This document shows, in pieces, positions 47,909 to 60,293 of a stretch of 64,000 bases of DNA. This stretch comes from Triops longicaudatus. Taxonomy: Eukaryota; Arthropoda; Branchiopoda; Notostraca; Triopsidae. A program made the position numbers and the translations under genes. The notes under the pieces are model-generated. The model saw only the letters and a program-made list of their open reading frames with translations, was not told the DNA's origin and made no database searches. Numbering within the stretch: position 1 is the stretch's first letter; each line of letters opens with the position of its first letter. The stretch covers positions 984,109 through 1,048,108 of the forward strand of contig JAGQDJ010000033.1 in the NCBI GenBank assembly GCA_022885665.1, written 5' to 3'.

Positions 47909-48836
47909 CAAGCATAAAATGGGAGAACACAGGCTTGGAGAAATGTCTGTTAAAATATTCGTGTATGTGCCCATACATTTTATATAAAGGAAAGTTAACA
48001 AAATGTAGTTTTCGTTGCATCATTTTATTCTTTCTCTGGCAAATCTTGAGACGACCAGTCTAAACGATTTACAATTTGCGTTTCACTGTTGTCAAATGAG
48101 ACGAAATAATTTCCATATGAGAAGTAGGTATGGATAAAGTCTAAACTAGGAATAGACGAGTACGTTGCGTCTTCGTCGGCCGTTTTACGCGCCATGACTA
48201 GACGTTCTGTACCTGGAACGAACCGACGATTTGCTTCTGAAATGCATTTTGGGTTGGGAGTGTCGTACATCACCGCTTTGCTATGAAGTTCTTATCGTTG
48301 TTGGGATGATCAGTTCAGGATTTAAAATAGCAAGTTTAATCTCTTCGTTTCGTTTGACGGTTTGTTTCTATGCACTGTTATACACTCACTGCTTCTCCCT
48401 GTCTTGCAGTTCCACTTAACACTTCTGATATGGCCATTGTTTCTTTGATTTATTATATAATTTAAGCAGGCTACATGCATTTTACGGGACAAGCGAGCAC
48501 CAAAGCAATTTTTGCTTTCTTAGCATATTCACACGGGGCTAATTAGCACACGGCATGTATATTATACTCGTACATTCTTTGGACATACTAAGCTATTTCA
48601 GAGAGATGCGATGTACTAAAATTTCACAGCGCTTACGGTTTATGGCTTTCTAAGAGCCAATGTCTTTACATGAGAAAGCTTACAGAACATCGCGTAGAAA
48701 CACAAGTTGTGTCACTTATTTCACTTCCGTTACTTCATAAGGCACATGGCTTAATTGACACAGTATCCAGATAAAATTAGGGTTCATGGATCACCTTAGG
48801 AAAGCTACTAATTTACCCACCACGCTTGTCGTTTAT
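47909..48836. other. Convergent spacer between the SLC6-like and LRR genes
   Basis: It contains one exon-like minus-strand ORF: an acceptor (ATTTCAG) near 48240 leads into about 70 codons ending DLPEKE and a stop at 48025-48027. The composition is protein-like (PSLDFIHTYFSYGNYFVSF). No upstream exon was found. The rest is AT-rich non-coding DNA. Confidence 0.4.
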
Positions 48837-50211
48837 TCACACATTTAAGAAAAAGAGCAATGGTACCAACAACTTCAACATAAACGAGGCAGTTGTTGCA
48901 ACTGGCGAAGCACGAGACTGGATCCCGTTTTTCTCCTGAACGGCTGCAGCGCCTTGTTGGTTAGATAACAACAATCGTGGATTTTTTGGTTCCGGACACG
49001 TCCCCCATAATTCTGCATCCATATCTGCTATAGCTCTACCATGAAATTCAAATGGAGAAATGCAAAAATTGTGAGTCATAAACTCCTGTGTGCTGCCGTT
49101 TTGGAAAGCCAAAGAAGTTTGCAAAAGCCAGTGTAAACGGCAATCACAAGGGAAGTGGTTGTTAGTGACGATCAATTGTTGGATTCCTTCGAGCACTATA
49201 CTGTAACTGGGAGGGATTTCCAAGAAGTGGTTTCCTGCAATTTTCAAAGTGTGAACTTTGTTGATGGAAGTAATTCGGAGTTCCTCAATGGCGTCAATTT
49301 TGTTATTGAGTATACATATTTCTCCCACGTTGCTCAGTCCGGAAAATACCTCGGCTTTGAGGACGCCCAAATCAGACTCTTGGATCGTGAGGACTTGAAC
49401 GTTCCGTAAATTTCGGAACGTGTACGATTTCAAAGTTTGGAGGTCCATGTGGGCTAGTTTGAGGTGACCTATGGAACTTAGACCGTTGAATGCGTCCGTT
49501 TCGATAGTTTTAATACCAGCCGGTAAGTAAAGGAGTTGCACTTCGCTAAGTCCCGAAAACGCGAAAGTTTCGATTTTGACGATGGGGTTGTGCGTTAGCA
49601 ACAGCATTTGCAAAGCTGAGGTGCCGGCGAAGGCATAAGCTTCTATTTTGCATATTTGGTTGTGGCTCAAGTAGATATGGGTGACGTTGTGAAGCCCGGC
49701 AAAAGCAAATTGGGGGAGTCGTTCCAAAGGAGTATTTTGCAAGGAAAGTTCTTGGAGACGAGGCAGGCCACGGAAGGCGAAAGGCTTCAGATTTACAATG
49801 CTATTGCCGTCCAGATAGAGTTTGCGTAGTTGCTTCCACTGAGCGAAAGCGTCGCTGCGTAATTCACGTATATTATTTTTGGTGAGCGAAAGATGCTCCA
49901 CTGTGGTAGGTAAGCCGGCTGGTACTTCAGTCCAACCACCACCGTTGCACAGCACCTGATAAACAAATACATTTACGAAAGAAAAATACATTATTAAATA
50001 AATTACTAAAAAGAAAAATGTTTAGTAGAGTACGCTTAAGAGAAATAATTACCTGGAAGGGAGATAAACACATACATTGTCGTGGACAGTCTGCACTCGC
50101 TTTGCTGCTGCTTGTATCAGTTAAGAGGGAAGCTTGAGCGAGACGATAGCTAGTTGCAAAGCTGAAAACTATACAGCAACGGATCGTCAGCCATAGTGAC
50201 ATTTTCGACAT
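48837..50211 (-). CDS. Leucine-rich-repeat surface protein, probably GPI-anchored
   Basis: Exons 50211-50053 and 49955-48837; total 425 aa. Exon 1 encodes a signal peptide (MSKMSLWLTIRCCIVFSFA) and the start of a cysteine LRR N-cap (CPRQCMC). Exon 2 completes the cap (LCNGGGWTEVPAGLP). About ten 24-residue LRRs of the typical LxxLxLxxNxI...F..L type follow, the last ones degenerate. A C-cap comes next (PCDCRLHWLL ... FCISPFEFHG). The protein ends in a hydrophobic stretch (FMLKLLVPLLFFLNV) with no cytosolic tail, which suggests a GPI-anchor signal. Likely roles are adhesion or extracellular matrix binding. I cannot assign an orthologue; relatives include the connectin/slit-type LRR families. 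Confidence 0.85.
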
Positions 50212-52864
50212 GTCGACCCTCGTCACAAGTCTATATGTATGCAAAGAAGGTCTACGTCGCATCAGTAAGGTAAGGACGGAAATCAAAGAAGCCTTACTGT
50301 GAAGTGGAACTAATGAGGAAAAAATACGGTGTCAACGTTCCTGGTCGTCGCTTTCAATCGAAAGGGTCCTGGTAAGAGAGTTCTAAGATTAACAAAGAAA
50401 CGAACTCGTTAGTAAAACAGGGCAAAGTCTTCGGTCATAAGCAAAGTTAAAGAAAATCCCTTTTGATTAAACGCCAAATGGTGGAACGCTTTGTGTTAAA
50501 GGTGCTAACAAACTGAGGGAAATGAGAGCTTGCAAATGATCTTTGCCTAAGCACAGTTCTCTCAGAAAGTAAGCACTCCAAGATTGGACAAAAGGAGAGG
50601 AATTGTTGCACGTACAAATTTTACACAATATGAACAGACTACCAATATTTTACACAATGTGAACGTTCAGTTATATAGAGGGCTCGCGATCAATCACGGA
50701 CGTTTTGTGAAAATGCGTGGCTATAAAAAAAATTATCACAAAGTCATGAAGTTGTGTCACAATTCACAAATTTTGACTTTCCAACATTCTGTACAAAGGA
50801 TGAGAGAAATTACATGGTTCACTAAAACTATCTTAAGAGCACCAACTATGTGGTGCTAGGAAGTAAGGAGACTAGACTAGGGAAGTTAAAATAATTTAAT
50901 TCCCGATTTTTGTTATTAGTTTTCATGTAATATGTGCGAAAATCGCGCAGCCGAGAGAAGTTTTCACTGTGTAAAGCACCGATTTAGAAAGTTATAGACC
51001 GTGATGGTTGTGAATAATTAGCATTATCAAAAAGAATAGGGAATTCCACCGGTGCAGTTAGCTGGATCCACGACAAGGCCGCATAAATCGAAACATATTT
51101 TTCGTGCGTAATTTTATTCTTATTTGGGGAAACGCATATATTTTCGGCTAAAATCCTTTTTTTAATACATGTATTTATAAGTGGTATTAAAAACATTTAT
51201 TATAAATATTTTTACAATATTTTAATCCCATGAAAAGGAATTTGTGTAAAATGGGATCTCGTAAATTGAACATCAACTCAACAGTTCACATATTTTAATG
51301 CATAAATAATTTAACAGATTTAGTAGTACGTTAGAAAACTCGAATTAATTTTTCTAATAAATATTGGAGGTCTATTTGAAGTTTTTTTCACGTTGCTGCA
51401 GTTTCACTTTAGTTGTTAAGACCGTTATGTGACGAAATTAATATGTAGTTGCATGATGAACCAAAGCAAGGTAAAAACCTCATGACTTTCCGAGAAAAAA
51501 CAAAGTATGCGGTATTTTACATAATTCCAGTGTGCCAAAAATTCTGAAGTCCACTGTGTTCTCAATGCAAGTTTGGTTTTAAAGGACTCAGTGCTAAACA
51601 TACACCGTGATATACGGCATGTATGTGCTTTTACGGGGAAACAAAATTCCCCTGAAAAATCACGGTTTCGGCGCGGTCATGATTTATCATTAGCCCTAAC
51701 TTATCTTGCATAAATGCCACAGATCTGTACGTAAACACTTTAGGAGCTGCGTTTGAATTTCTTTCGTGAGCTTAACGCATTTTATTGCATGGAGAAGTAA
51801 GTTGGAGGTTTTTAAATTGCGCAACTTGATTAGAATACCAGTCCTGCTTAAAATGATTTAGGCCTGATCGTCCCATTTCCATTTTAAGAGCTCGATGTGG
51901 TACGCCCTTTCATACTCAAGGCTCGAACTTAAAGTGGAAGATGTTTTAAATTCTCGCTTTTACCTACTTCAGATTTGAGAAGAACAGGGATCGTTTTAAT
52001 CGGTTCTAGAACCCGCAGAAAGATTGAAAGGAAAGAGAAGAATTTCAGAATCGAGAAGTGGATGATTCACCCTGTCTTCGCTTTTATATAAAACGCAAAA
52101 TACTGCCTCGTTTTAGAGATAATGAGATTTTGCTTTGTTTGTAATGGTACACATTACTGAGAGTATAGTGTGCGGGATTGAATTTCTGTACTTTTTGCTG
52201 TAATCGCTCACTTATTCTTTTCCGAGAGCATCATTGAATGAGAGAACAAAAAGAGAAAAAAAGCACGGAGGGCATAATTTCTAATGAACGACGTCATGGC
52301 ATCCTGTCTATGGGTAAAATGGGTCTTTTCTCTCCTTTTCCCAAATAAACCCACATGCGATATACTTCTGTTTTCAGAACGCTGCCATTTCATATTCACC
52401 ATAGGAAGATTAGAAAGCTTTCTTACGAATGCAACGATGCACTTTTGCTCCGCGCTCTGCAGAGCGGGAATTTTGTTTCATGATTTCACAGAGTGAAGGT
52501 AGAAAAAGCTTTGATCTAGGAGTCTGTCAGTCAAAATGCTTGATGAAAACTTTGGGTCTTGGCAATGAACCTTGGTGTCTTTCTATCTCCAACGCTTTAA
52601 ACGTGCCAGAACACAACAGCGTCTTTCTTCTTTCAAACGTTTGTCATGAAAGGCGCAGACAAGGGACACGCTAAGTCTTAAACAATAGAAACGAGGTGCG
52701 GAAGAATTCTCAGCATCTATCAAGTGTTTTCGAGTCGTTAGTCCAAAGGGCTTGGTGGGTCACACTATTAGACCCTGAAAATAGTGAACTATAGTAATGA
52801 CCAGAAGTCAGTAAGCAGATTCTCGCAGAAGCTATATAGAAGATATTTTTTTCACCGCTTAGTC
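50212..52864. other. Gene-poor AT-rich region
   Basis: The first part should contain the LRR gene promoter. No other gene or clear repeat was seen. ORFs are short and not recognisable. Confidence 0.5.
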
Positions 52865-52975
52865 ATGACCATGGGAAGTAGGATCTATTTGTGGATTCTG
52901 CTCGCATTGGGACAAGCTTTAGTTGAATGTCCTGTGGCAAATCCCCCGCCTTGTATTTGTTTTACCAATTCTTGA
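52865..52975 (+). CDS. Orphan signal-peptide micro-ORF with LRR-cap-like cysteines
   Basis: 37 codons starting MTMGSRIYLWILLALGQA (a second Met follows two codons later), then VECPVANPPPCICFTNS and a TGA. The first part is a convincing signal peptide. The CP...PPC.C pattern resembles the start of cysteine-capped LRR proteins, including the arthropod luciferin-monooxygenase non-catalytic-subunit family. There is no donor site before the stop, so it is either a tiny secreted peptide or a gene remnant. Confidence 0.3.
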   Translation: MTMGSRIYLWILLALGQALVECPVANPPPCICFTNS

Positions 52976-54931
52976 TTCAGCGTCGTCGGCAGGTCAGAAG
53001 ATTAGGACAAAGTGGCAAGCTTTCAATAATGAATTTGAAGCGTCGTTGACAGTAGGAAAAGCAAACTTGGCACGAGACTGAGGAAACAGTATTTTAGACA
53101 AGGTGGGTGTTCTTTGGGCAAGCTTTGCTATGAGCCCATTCTCTTCATGCGCGTAAAACAGCATCGAATGGGAGTTACCGTGTACGTCGTCGATGCAGAA
53201 GACATAAGATGTAGTATTCTCGGTTTCTATTCTTGGCACCCCACGTGTTCAGTGGAAATGTACGTAAATTATAGGCACGGACAAATGTTGATTGCTTTAA
53301 CTCGCTTCTACCGACGGAACTTAAATTGCGGGATTCGTGTTCTGCTCACTGCTATCCTTTCGTGTTGCCTTTAATCCCTCCTACCTGTGACAGGTACCTC
53401 ACAATAGAGTTTGAAACAGGCATGCAAATTATCCACCGGAAGTGAGGGGAGAACGTGCAATACTGCGACTCAACGCTTACCGATACAGTAAGGTAAGACA
53501 AGGGTTAAAAGAGGGAAATGTTCACTTGAAATATTCACAAGTTAACGAGGCAAAAGAAGGCGGGAGTGAGGGGAGAGTTCTGTTTCGACCCGTGGCATTG
53601 CACTGTCACCTTACTAATGCTATGGTAGCTTGTGTGACCATTAACCCATTCCTAGCCTTAGTTCTGACATTGTTCGTTCTTACCTAATTAAAACCTCGAA
53701 AATAGAAAATGTATTAGCTAAACCGTTTCCGCGTTGTAGTTGTATTAATGAGCAATGTTTATTTCATTTTTTTTACTGCCTAAGCCCCTAAACTACTTGT
53801 AAAGAATGTCCAACCCTTTCTGCAATTCTATCTTCTAATGACCATTTATTGGACCATTGGCGAATCGAAGGACAGCTCTTAGTGCTATGCGAAACACGGT
53901 ACGAAAACTACAGCCAACGTGACATACATTTCGTTATGAATTTCATTTCGTTATTCGCGGACAAGTGTAGCAGCATATTTACAAAATACTGAAATCTTTC
54001 TGGTCCTCTTCAAAAATTATCCTCAGATGACCATAAATATTCCCAAAACCATTAGACTTCGTAGTTTGTATTCCAAATTCTACATGTAATTTCAAATAAT
54101 CATAACCAATTTTACATACCCTACAAGTAATATTAGACGAGATAGCGTGAAACAATACAGAAAAAACTGGGTGATATATTATAGTAAGTTCAGATATCAT
54201 TGCTCTTTTCGAGAAAATGTACATATAAATAGGAAAAAGTCCTATAACTGTTGAATACACTAATTTGTTTCCTTGTTTAGTGAACATGAGCTCCGTTTTA
54301 ACCATGACGGCGAATGGCAATTCGACGTGTAGGCTAATCGTACCTCCAATTCGCCGATATGTAGGTTAATCAAGACAAAATCTGAGCACATCTGTACCTT
54401 CGTACAACTTTTTTTTTAAAAAAAAAAACTCGTCGAATATTTGATCTCCGATCTTTGTCTCTCATTGTATGATCCGAATTTTTCTCCAAAGTACACATAT
54501 GGTTCGATCCGCAGGAGAAAGCATTGTTAACTTAAGTGGGATATCTGAAAAAAGTATCTCGGAGGTAAATCAAGTTGCTAGTTTCGCATCTAGCACTCAT
54601 AATCAGCTGACACAGCGGGGTTATGGATATGTTCATACACCAATCAAGCCTTCTATGCACACTTTTAACTAAGAAGGGAGAAAGGGAAAAATGAGCCTAG
54701 GATCGAAGATTAATGGTGCTAGGTTTCAATGGGTGAAGTCGCCCATCAAGCTTGCATCGCTATTGGCGGAAAAATGCCGAGATTTAGACACCATTGCGTC
54801 CTTCGCCTTCTGTTCCTGCTAACTTGCGTTTCAGTGTGATCGAGCCGAAATATCTGAATAGAATGTTACCAGGGGATACAATGTGCTCTTTTTTTGTCAA
54901 GAAGGAAAATCTAAGCTTGTCTGTGTGACAT
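52976..54931. other. Gene-poor region
   Basis: AT-rich. ORFs on both strands are short and unrecognised. No repeats with matching ends were seen. Confidence 0.45.
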
Positions 54932-55008
54932 ATGTTACTATTGCTGCTAACTGTTGGATGCACTGGTGAAGAGATTGAAAGCCAAGAAAAGCGCAGAGAA
55001 TTACAACC
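54932..55008 (+). CDS. Candidate first exon of a secreted protein
   Basis: The ATG opens a short, strongly hydrophobic leader (MLLLLLTVGCTG), followed by acidic and basic residues (EEIESQEKRRELQ), and runs to a good donor (CAACC|GTAAGG). The leader fits a signal peptide and the KR is a possible dibasic processing site. In-phase acceptors exist at about 55087 and 55294 but neither gives a recognisable protein. Confidence 0.3.
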
Positions 55009-55888
55009 GTAAGGTCATTTATAGCTCCCCTAAGTATACTAAATCCATAAAAGCTTACAACTATAATAGCAATAGGCTATTTTCAGCGCCCGCAAAACTA
55101 CAAGCTCATGCCGCACACGAGCGTCTAAGCCCCTTCTGTCCCTCGCCTCTATTATGTAACCTTAGTATTATATATATCAGATTGCTTCGGTTTGGTACAG
55201 CGTCTTTTTATCTAACAATTTTATACGCAACCCCCCCTTCGCTCCCCTCAGAAAAAAAGAATGAAGGGACAAAAAGCGCTCTTACGTAGCAGAAGTGTGG
55301 TTCAATCTTCGGATCTCACTTTGCCGGCGTGGATTTACACTGCCACATGGTCCGTGTCGCGGGATTATTTGCGCTGATCTCGAAGCTATTGCCTCGTTAG
55401 TCAAACGTCAAGTTCCTGCTTTTCTGATAAATTACGCCAAACCATAGCCCAAAGCCTTTATCACAGTAAAAACTCCAAATCTGAATTTGATAAGGAATTT
55501 TTCCTCCAGAAACGGCACAACACATAGCCTGAAGTGCTACGAACCACTCTGCACGGCTGGCCCACCGTAAATGTACGCGAAAGAAAAAGGAATCCTCACT
55601 CAACTATAGTAAGGATTCCTCTTCGCATGGGATGAAGGTATCGTCACCACCGCGCATGGCATTTCCCGGATTTATCGTCGGTTCTCCGAAGCTTCTTCCA
55701 TTTGAAAATGCCTTAAAAACACAGGCGCTAAACAAGTTTTACGTTCGTGTCTTATTTCGCTTATGGTATTAAAAAGTTAGGTTTGCATTATGAATTTGTT
55801 GCCGTTCGGTGAGCAAATGAGGGAGCTTACGGTTGGGCACATGCATAGCTCTTTCAACTAATAAACTGTAATCTCGTTGTTTTTTTAG

Positions 55889-56041
55889 CCTTACTTAGCA
55901 AACGCTACCATAATAGTGCCGAAGGATGTCCATGACGGCCTCTTTCATGATATCAAGGAAGAAGCCGAGCAAAAGATGGGGTTTTATTTTCCTTGGCTTG
56001 TTTACCCATTTTTAGAGCGTCGCTGTCTTAATTATGTTTGA
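55889..56041 (+). CDS. Candidate terminal exon, unknown protein
   Basis: A strong acceptor (GTTGTTTTTTTAG) opens a 50-codon frame ending TGA. The sequence is protein-like (LANATIIVPKDVHDG, IKEEAEQKMGFYFPW, FLERRC) and not low-complexity. It may belong with the signal-peptide exon at 54932. The family is unknown. Confidence 0.3.
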   Translation, partial: PYLANATIIVPKDVHDGLFHDIKEEAEQKMGFYFPWLVYPFLERRCLNYV

Positions 56042-57150
56042 CTTTATGATGACAAATTTCCAAGCACGGCTGTCATAAAAACGTTACAGTCTGAGCTGGG
56101 AGTTCAGGGACTGTTTGGGATGTCAGTCTCGCGAAGTTGTCTAAATTTAGATCATTATATATTTCATCTTCCGGCATCGAACGTGGAAATGATTCCTTTG
56201 CATTTTTTTGTTCGAGTCTCAAAAGGTGTAAAGTAATTTTTTAGTGCGGCTTTTATATAAAATTTTATGAGCCATCGAACTAAAGAATTCAAATTTGCTA
56301 GACTGATAGCACACAAAAACTTAGCTCGTTGTGTCTTTATTCATGAGCCATAAAATTACGCAGTAACAAGCTTATTCTTTGCTCAAAGTGCAGTGTCATT
56401 TTGTCTGTCGTAGCAATTGTACTCCTGGATGTAGAATTGCATTTACACAGCTATAAAATACTCGAACAACCTTTTTCTCGTAGGTCGTGAAATGTGTTGG
56501 AAACTCAACATTCCAGCTTCTCTCGAATGACACATTAAAGAAATACAAAGACTTTTCATAAATATTTTAATAAAATGCGTAGTTAGAAGGGGTTTCCTAG
56601 AATGTTCCGTTTTTTTTTCTTGCCTTCAACATAAATGAAGACTTAACTGGGGAACATAAAGCTGAAGTCGCACAATGCAGGTAATTGCGCGTTATATGTG
56701 TATTACGTTGCAAGATGCATAAATGTTGAGAGCGATCTATTGTATTAGTGGATATAAGTAACGCTTCCGTTTACCTTTTAAGATTTACTTTTGTGCCAAT
56801 TGAAAGTAATCGTTACGTGGGTTGTCGTATGAGGAAGCATTGTAATATACTGACAATTACCTCAAGACACCAATGTAGTGTTTGGAGTTATACTTTCTAG
56901 TATAAACATATAATGCAAAATGAATTCCAGAGTCCGCTAAGTCTTTCATAGACAGTTTGGCTAACCGAGAGGTTTCGGAGAGGTAACCGTGGTTCTTTCG
57001 TGAAACTCACAATTACGGGTGTGTATAAAAATCTGTTATAAACACAGATTTTCCGTAAGAAAAGAAAGCAGTGACGTAGTAATACATTCGAAAGCGAAAT
57101 GCATTCGTAGGTAAGACTGTGCTCACTCACTTTTATTTTTCTTGTATTGT
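56042..57150. other. Non-coding stretch
   Basis: AT-rich. No supportable feature was seen. Confidence 0.5.
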
Positions 57151-57732
57151 TTAGGAACTTCGAATGATCCATCTATTATTTATTCCTGAAGATTGAACTC
57201 GCTCTTCCACCATTACCTTGTCTAGTGTTCTTCGTCGTTGCGCACCGACACTTTCGGTGCGTATCCTTGCATAAGTTATTTGGAGACGACACTTTGCCCT
57301 TACTGGCACGTGCTCTCCTTTCGAGTCGTACTCCAGCGAGCGAATGTGGTGGGTCCAACACGTAGTTCGATTTAATGTCGTCGAAGACAAATGCGGTGAG
57401 AATTGTTTCTTTACAGTTCCTATCAGTCGTTGGTGCCCACGTAATCGTTCCAAACCAAGGTACAATCTAATACGCTTCATCCCAGAGGCGAAAGTCTGGT
57501 TTCCATGATGAATGGTTGCCGACAAAATATGACATTTCCCGAAGACGTGGTTGGAATGTTTTGCAGCATTAGTAACGCTCACATGAACAGATTTGCACAG
57601 GGAAACATTATTTCTCGTTACCTTTTCGCCTTCCAAGTTCTTTAATATCCCGACCCTGCTCAATCGATATACAGGGTATATATTTCTCCAATAGTGGAAA
57701 TGCTCTGTAGGACAAACTTTACATTCCTCCAC
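57151..57732 (-). CDS. Unrecognised single-exon ORF, 193 codons
   Basis: The longest unexplained ORF in the gene-poor part, starting MEECKVCPTEHFHYW. It is basic (many Arg, His and Lys), has scattered cysteines and no clear hydrophobic segment. No motif is recognisable. It starts beside a decayed-looking repeat (AAGAGCGTAGCTGTACACGG then a poly-A/poly-G run at about 57761-57781). It could be a young or lineage-specific gene, a transposon remnant or chance. Confidence 0.3.
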   Translation of the reverse strand: MEECKVCPTEHFHYWRNIYPVYRLSRVGILKNLEGEKVTRNNVSLCKSVHVSVTNAAKHSNHVFGKCHILSATIHHGNQTFASGMKRIRLYLGLERLRGHQRLIGTVKKQFSPHLSSTTLNRTTCWTHHIRSLEYDSKGEHVPVRAKCRLQITYARIRTESVGAQRRRTLDKVMVEERVQSSGINNRWIIRSS

Positions 57733-60293
57733 CCAAGAGCGTAGCTGTACACGGAGAGAAAAAAAAAAAAAAGGGGGGGGGGAGATTCGAGCTCATTTTG
57801 AGGGCAGTACTGTAGGATGTTCGGAGTATGACAAGAAAATAAAAGGTCGTGCAATTTTCTTTCTGCGGATAAAAAGGCTCACGGATGGAGATTGCTTCTT
57901 TCAGAAAATGAAACCGAAGGGGCGGACAACAGCCATGTCGTGCTGTACGGGTCCACTACTCCCAGGCCTTGGTCCTATCGGCCTTAGTGTCGTGTAAATT
58001 AGGTATTTCCGATGGCTCTACCATAAAACATATAGAAATGTCTTAATTTACCACCTTGTGGAAAATTCTAGCTTAGCACACATTTTTATTCACTTGTAAC
58101 GTAAAACAAGCAAAGGAAAATCTTTTGAGGGACATTACGATTCTTGTGAGAAATTGTCCAAATGACTGATTTTAACTAAGGGAGCTCTTTAAATGTCACA
58201 CGCTTTTATGCATTCATCAAATAAGAAATGCAATTTTTCAAAGTAAAAAATTAGTAAATTTAAATCATAGGTATATTTATTTATTTTCTGTTTAGGAACG
58301 TGTCGTTCCTGGGCAATCTCCTTGAAGTTAGTCCCATCACGTGATACTTCTGGAAAAATACATATTCATTGTGTAAGTACGCAACCTAAATTTTCTTATA
58401 GTGTGTCAATAATGTACAATTACAAGTCTAGGATACGTAATCTTCATGACAAAAAATCCTTTTTCACGCGAAAGAAAGAGTTTCTTTCATTTGTAAAGTT
58501 CTTGAGCCAACTGCGGTCGGTTGGATCTCGCCGTGTGCTGTTCCTGCCAAATGTGTCTCCGTGTCTCTTTAGAGCTGATGATCTTCAGAAGGGTGGCGTA
58601 GCACAGCTCGCTCGCTTTTGATGACACTCGTTCTGTAGCGTTGGCGCAGTGCTATTAAGGTAAAAAGCAGAAAGAAAAGAAAACGCTTTTTTATAACGTG
58701 CAGTAAATCGCGCCCCAAGAGCCTTCCTTGGGGACAGATATACCTTTGGTTGGAAGCTTTTGTCATAGTATACGTTTAGTTGTATGTATCGTTTCTATGT
58801 GATATGAGTAAGCCTTGACTATAGTCCTATTTTCGTGCGGACGTTAGGCGCTGTTTGGCATTGTAATACAAAAATTTTCAAAAGTCATCGTCATTTGACG
58901 GTAAATCTTAAAGTACTACTGAAACTCTTTAAAGCGTGATAAAAAGAGCAAGTGCACAGAAGGATACAAGCAAGGATTTTGTTTGTTTCTTGTCAATTAC
59001 TTGGCAGAACCTAGGAATAAACTTAAACAGCGCCGTTTACCGCAACGTTTAAAGAGCAAGGGGCATCAAAAACACATGTTGATAGAAGGGTTTGAAACAA
59101 TAAAAAAATCTTACCGCTGTCGCGCGAAAGGTGGTGGCGACATGTTCTATTTACCTGGGGAAGTATTTACCGCAGTACTTGAACCATGATGCGCCAGCGA
59201 TAATGGGTATCTGTAAAGGGAGTTTTAACGCAATTTACGATTAACATTAACTTCTGCTACTAAGTATATTATCATGAACAACAAAGTATCTAGTTTAAAG
59301 GATTTCGCTTTAATTGTTACCCTCAGAAGTTTATTTACTTATTTTATTCTTATGTGAAAGCAGCAGTCCTGTATAACGGAATTTCTTTAAAAAAATTACT
59401 TGCAAAATTTTCTGTGAGATTTTCGAGAGCGGATTACAGGAAGAAAAAGTGATATTTTAACGTCATTTGCTTCAAACCTTTCCAATTTACCTGAATGTTT
59501 CTTTTTTGTTCTTCAAAGAAGGCACGGTATTGAGGATAAATTTCGTCTATCGAAAGTAGCGAAATTTTGTGAAATCGCTGAAGACTTAACAAGTGCTTTT
59601 TCAAAAGTAGAACTACCTCGAAACCACTCAAAAGACATAATCAAGCATAACTTTACTGTTCGTATTTTCTTTTAGAAACTATCGAGCGGCTTTCGTCTAA
59701 GTTGTGTTGAATAATTCCTATGTACATCATCTATAAGGGAAGGGCCACATAATGGAATAAGGTCAACATGAGGTCAACCAGGGGCGGACTGGCTTGCTAG
59801 CGACCCATGCGAAAATTTTCCAGTCAGGCACGCTAAACTTACTCAACGTTATTATGACTAAGTAAACCCCGGATTAAAAAGGCATTTCCCGGCACCGGCT
59901 CATCAACATAAGTCGTTGACATTCCTTGGACAGCAATAGAAAGAGTGAAACCCTGAAACACGCATCACGCATTGTGCATTATTCCTGAAAATTTGAAAGT
60001 TTGCATCCTAAAAATTTGATCTGATCTGTGTGCTAAATACACCCTCCCTAAAATGTTGGAACTTTATTTTACCCCGATTTTTTTCTATCTTTCGCCTCTT
60101 CAGAGACCATTAATGTCGTCGAACTCGCTCGCCTACACCATCTTAAAAAGAGAATTACTGGAAGCATTTAAATACTATCTAATGGAAGAATTTAAATTAC
60201 CGTACGGGTAATTTGAATACTTCCAGTAGATGGGATAAAAGCCGTAATTTGAAAAAAGTGCGACAGTCGCACTAAGTACAGCGCTTGATGCTA
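57733..60293. other. Gene-poor region with transposon-end-like sequence
   Basis: It contains a poly-A/poly-G tract near 57761-57781 and a hAT-like terminus, CAGGGGCGGACTGGC, at 59779 without a visible partner. A loose inverted repeat lies at about 60160-60228. No gene was recognised. Confidence 0.5.

Noticed and set aside
57761..57781. Poly-A/poly-G tract as a third hAT element
   Set aside because: The left side resembles a hAT end, but no inverted partner or 8-bp duplication was found.
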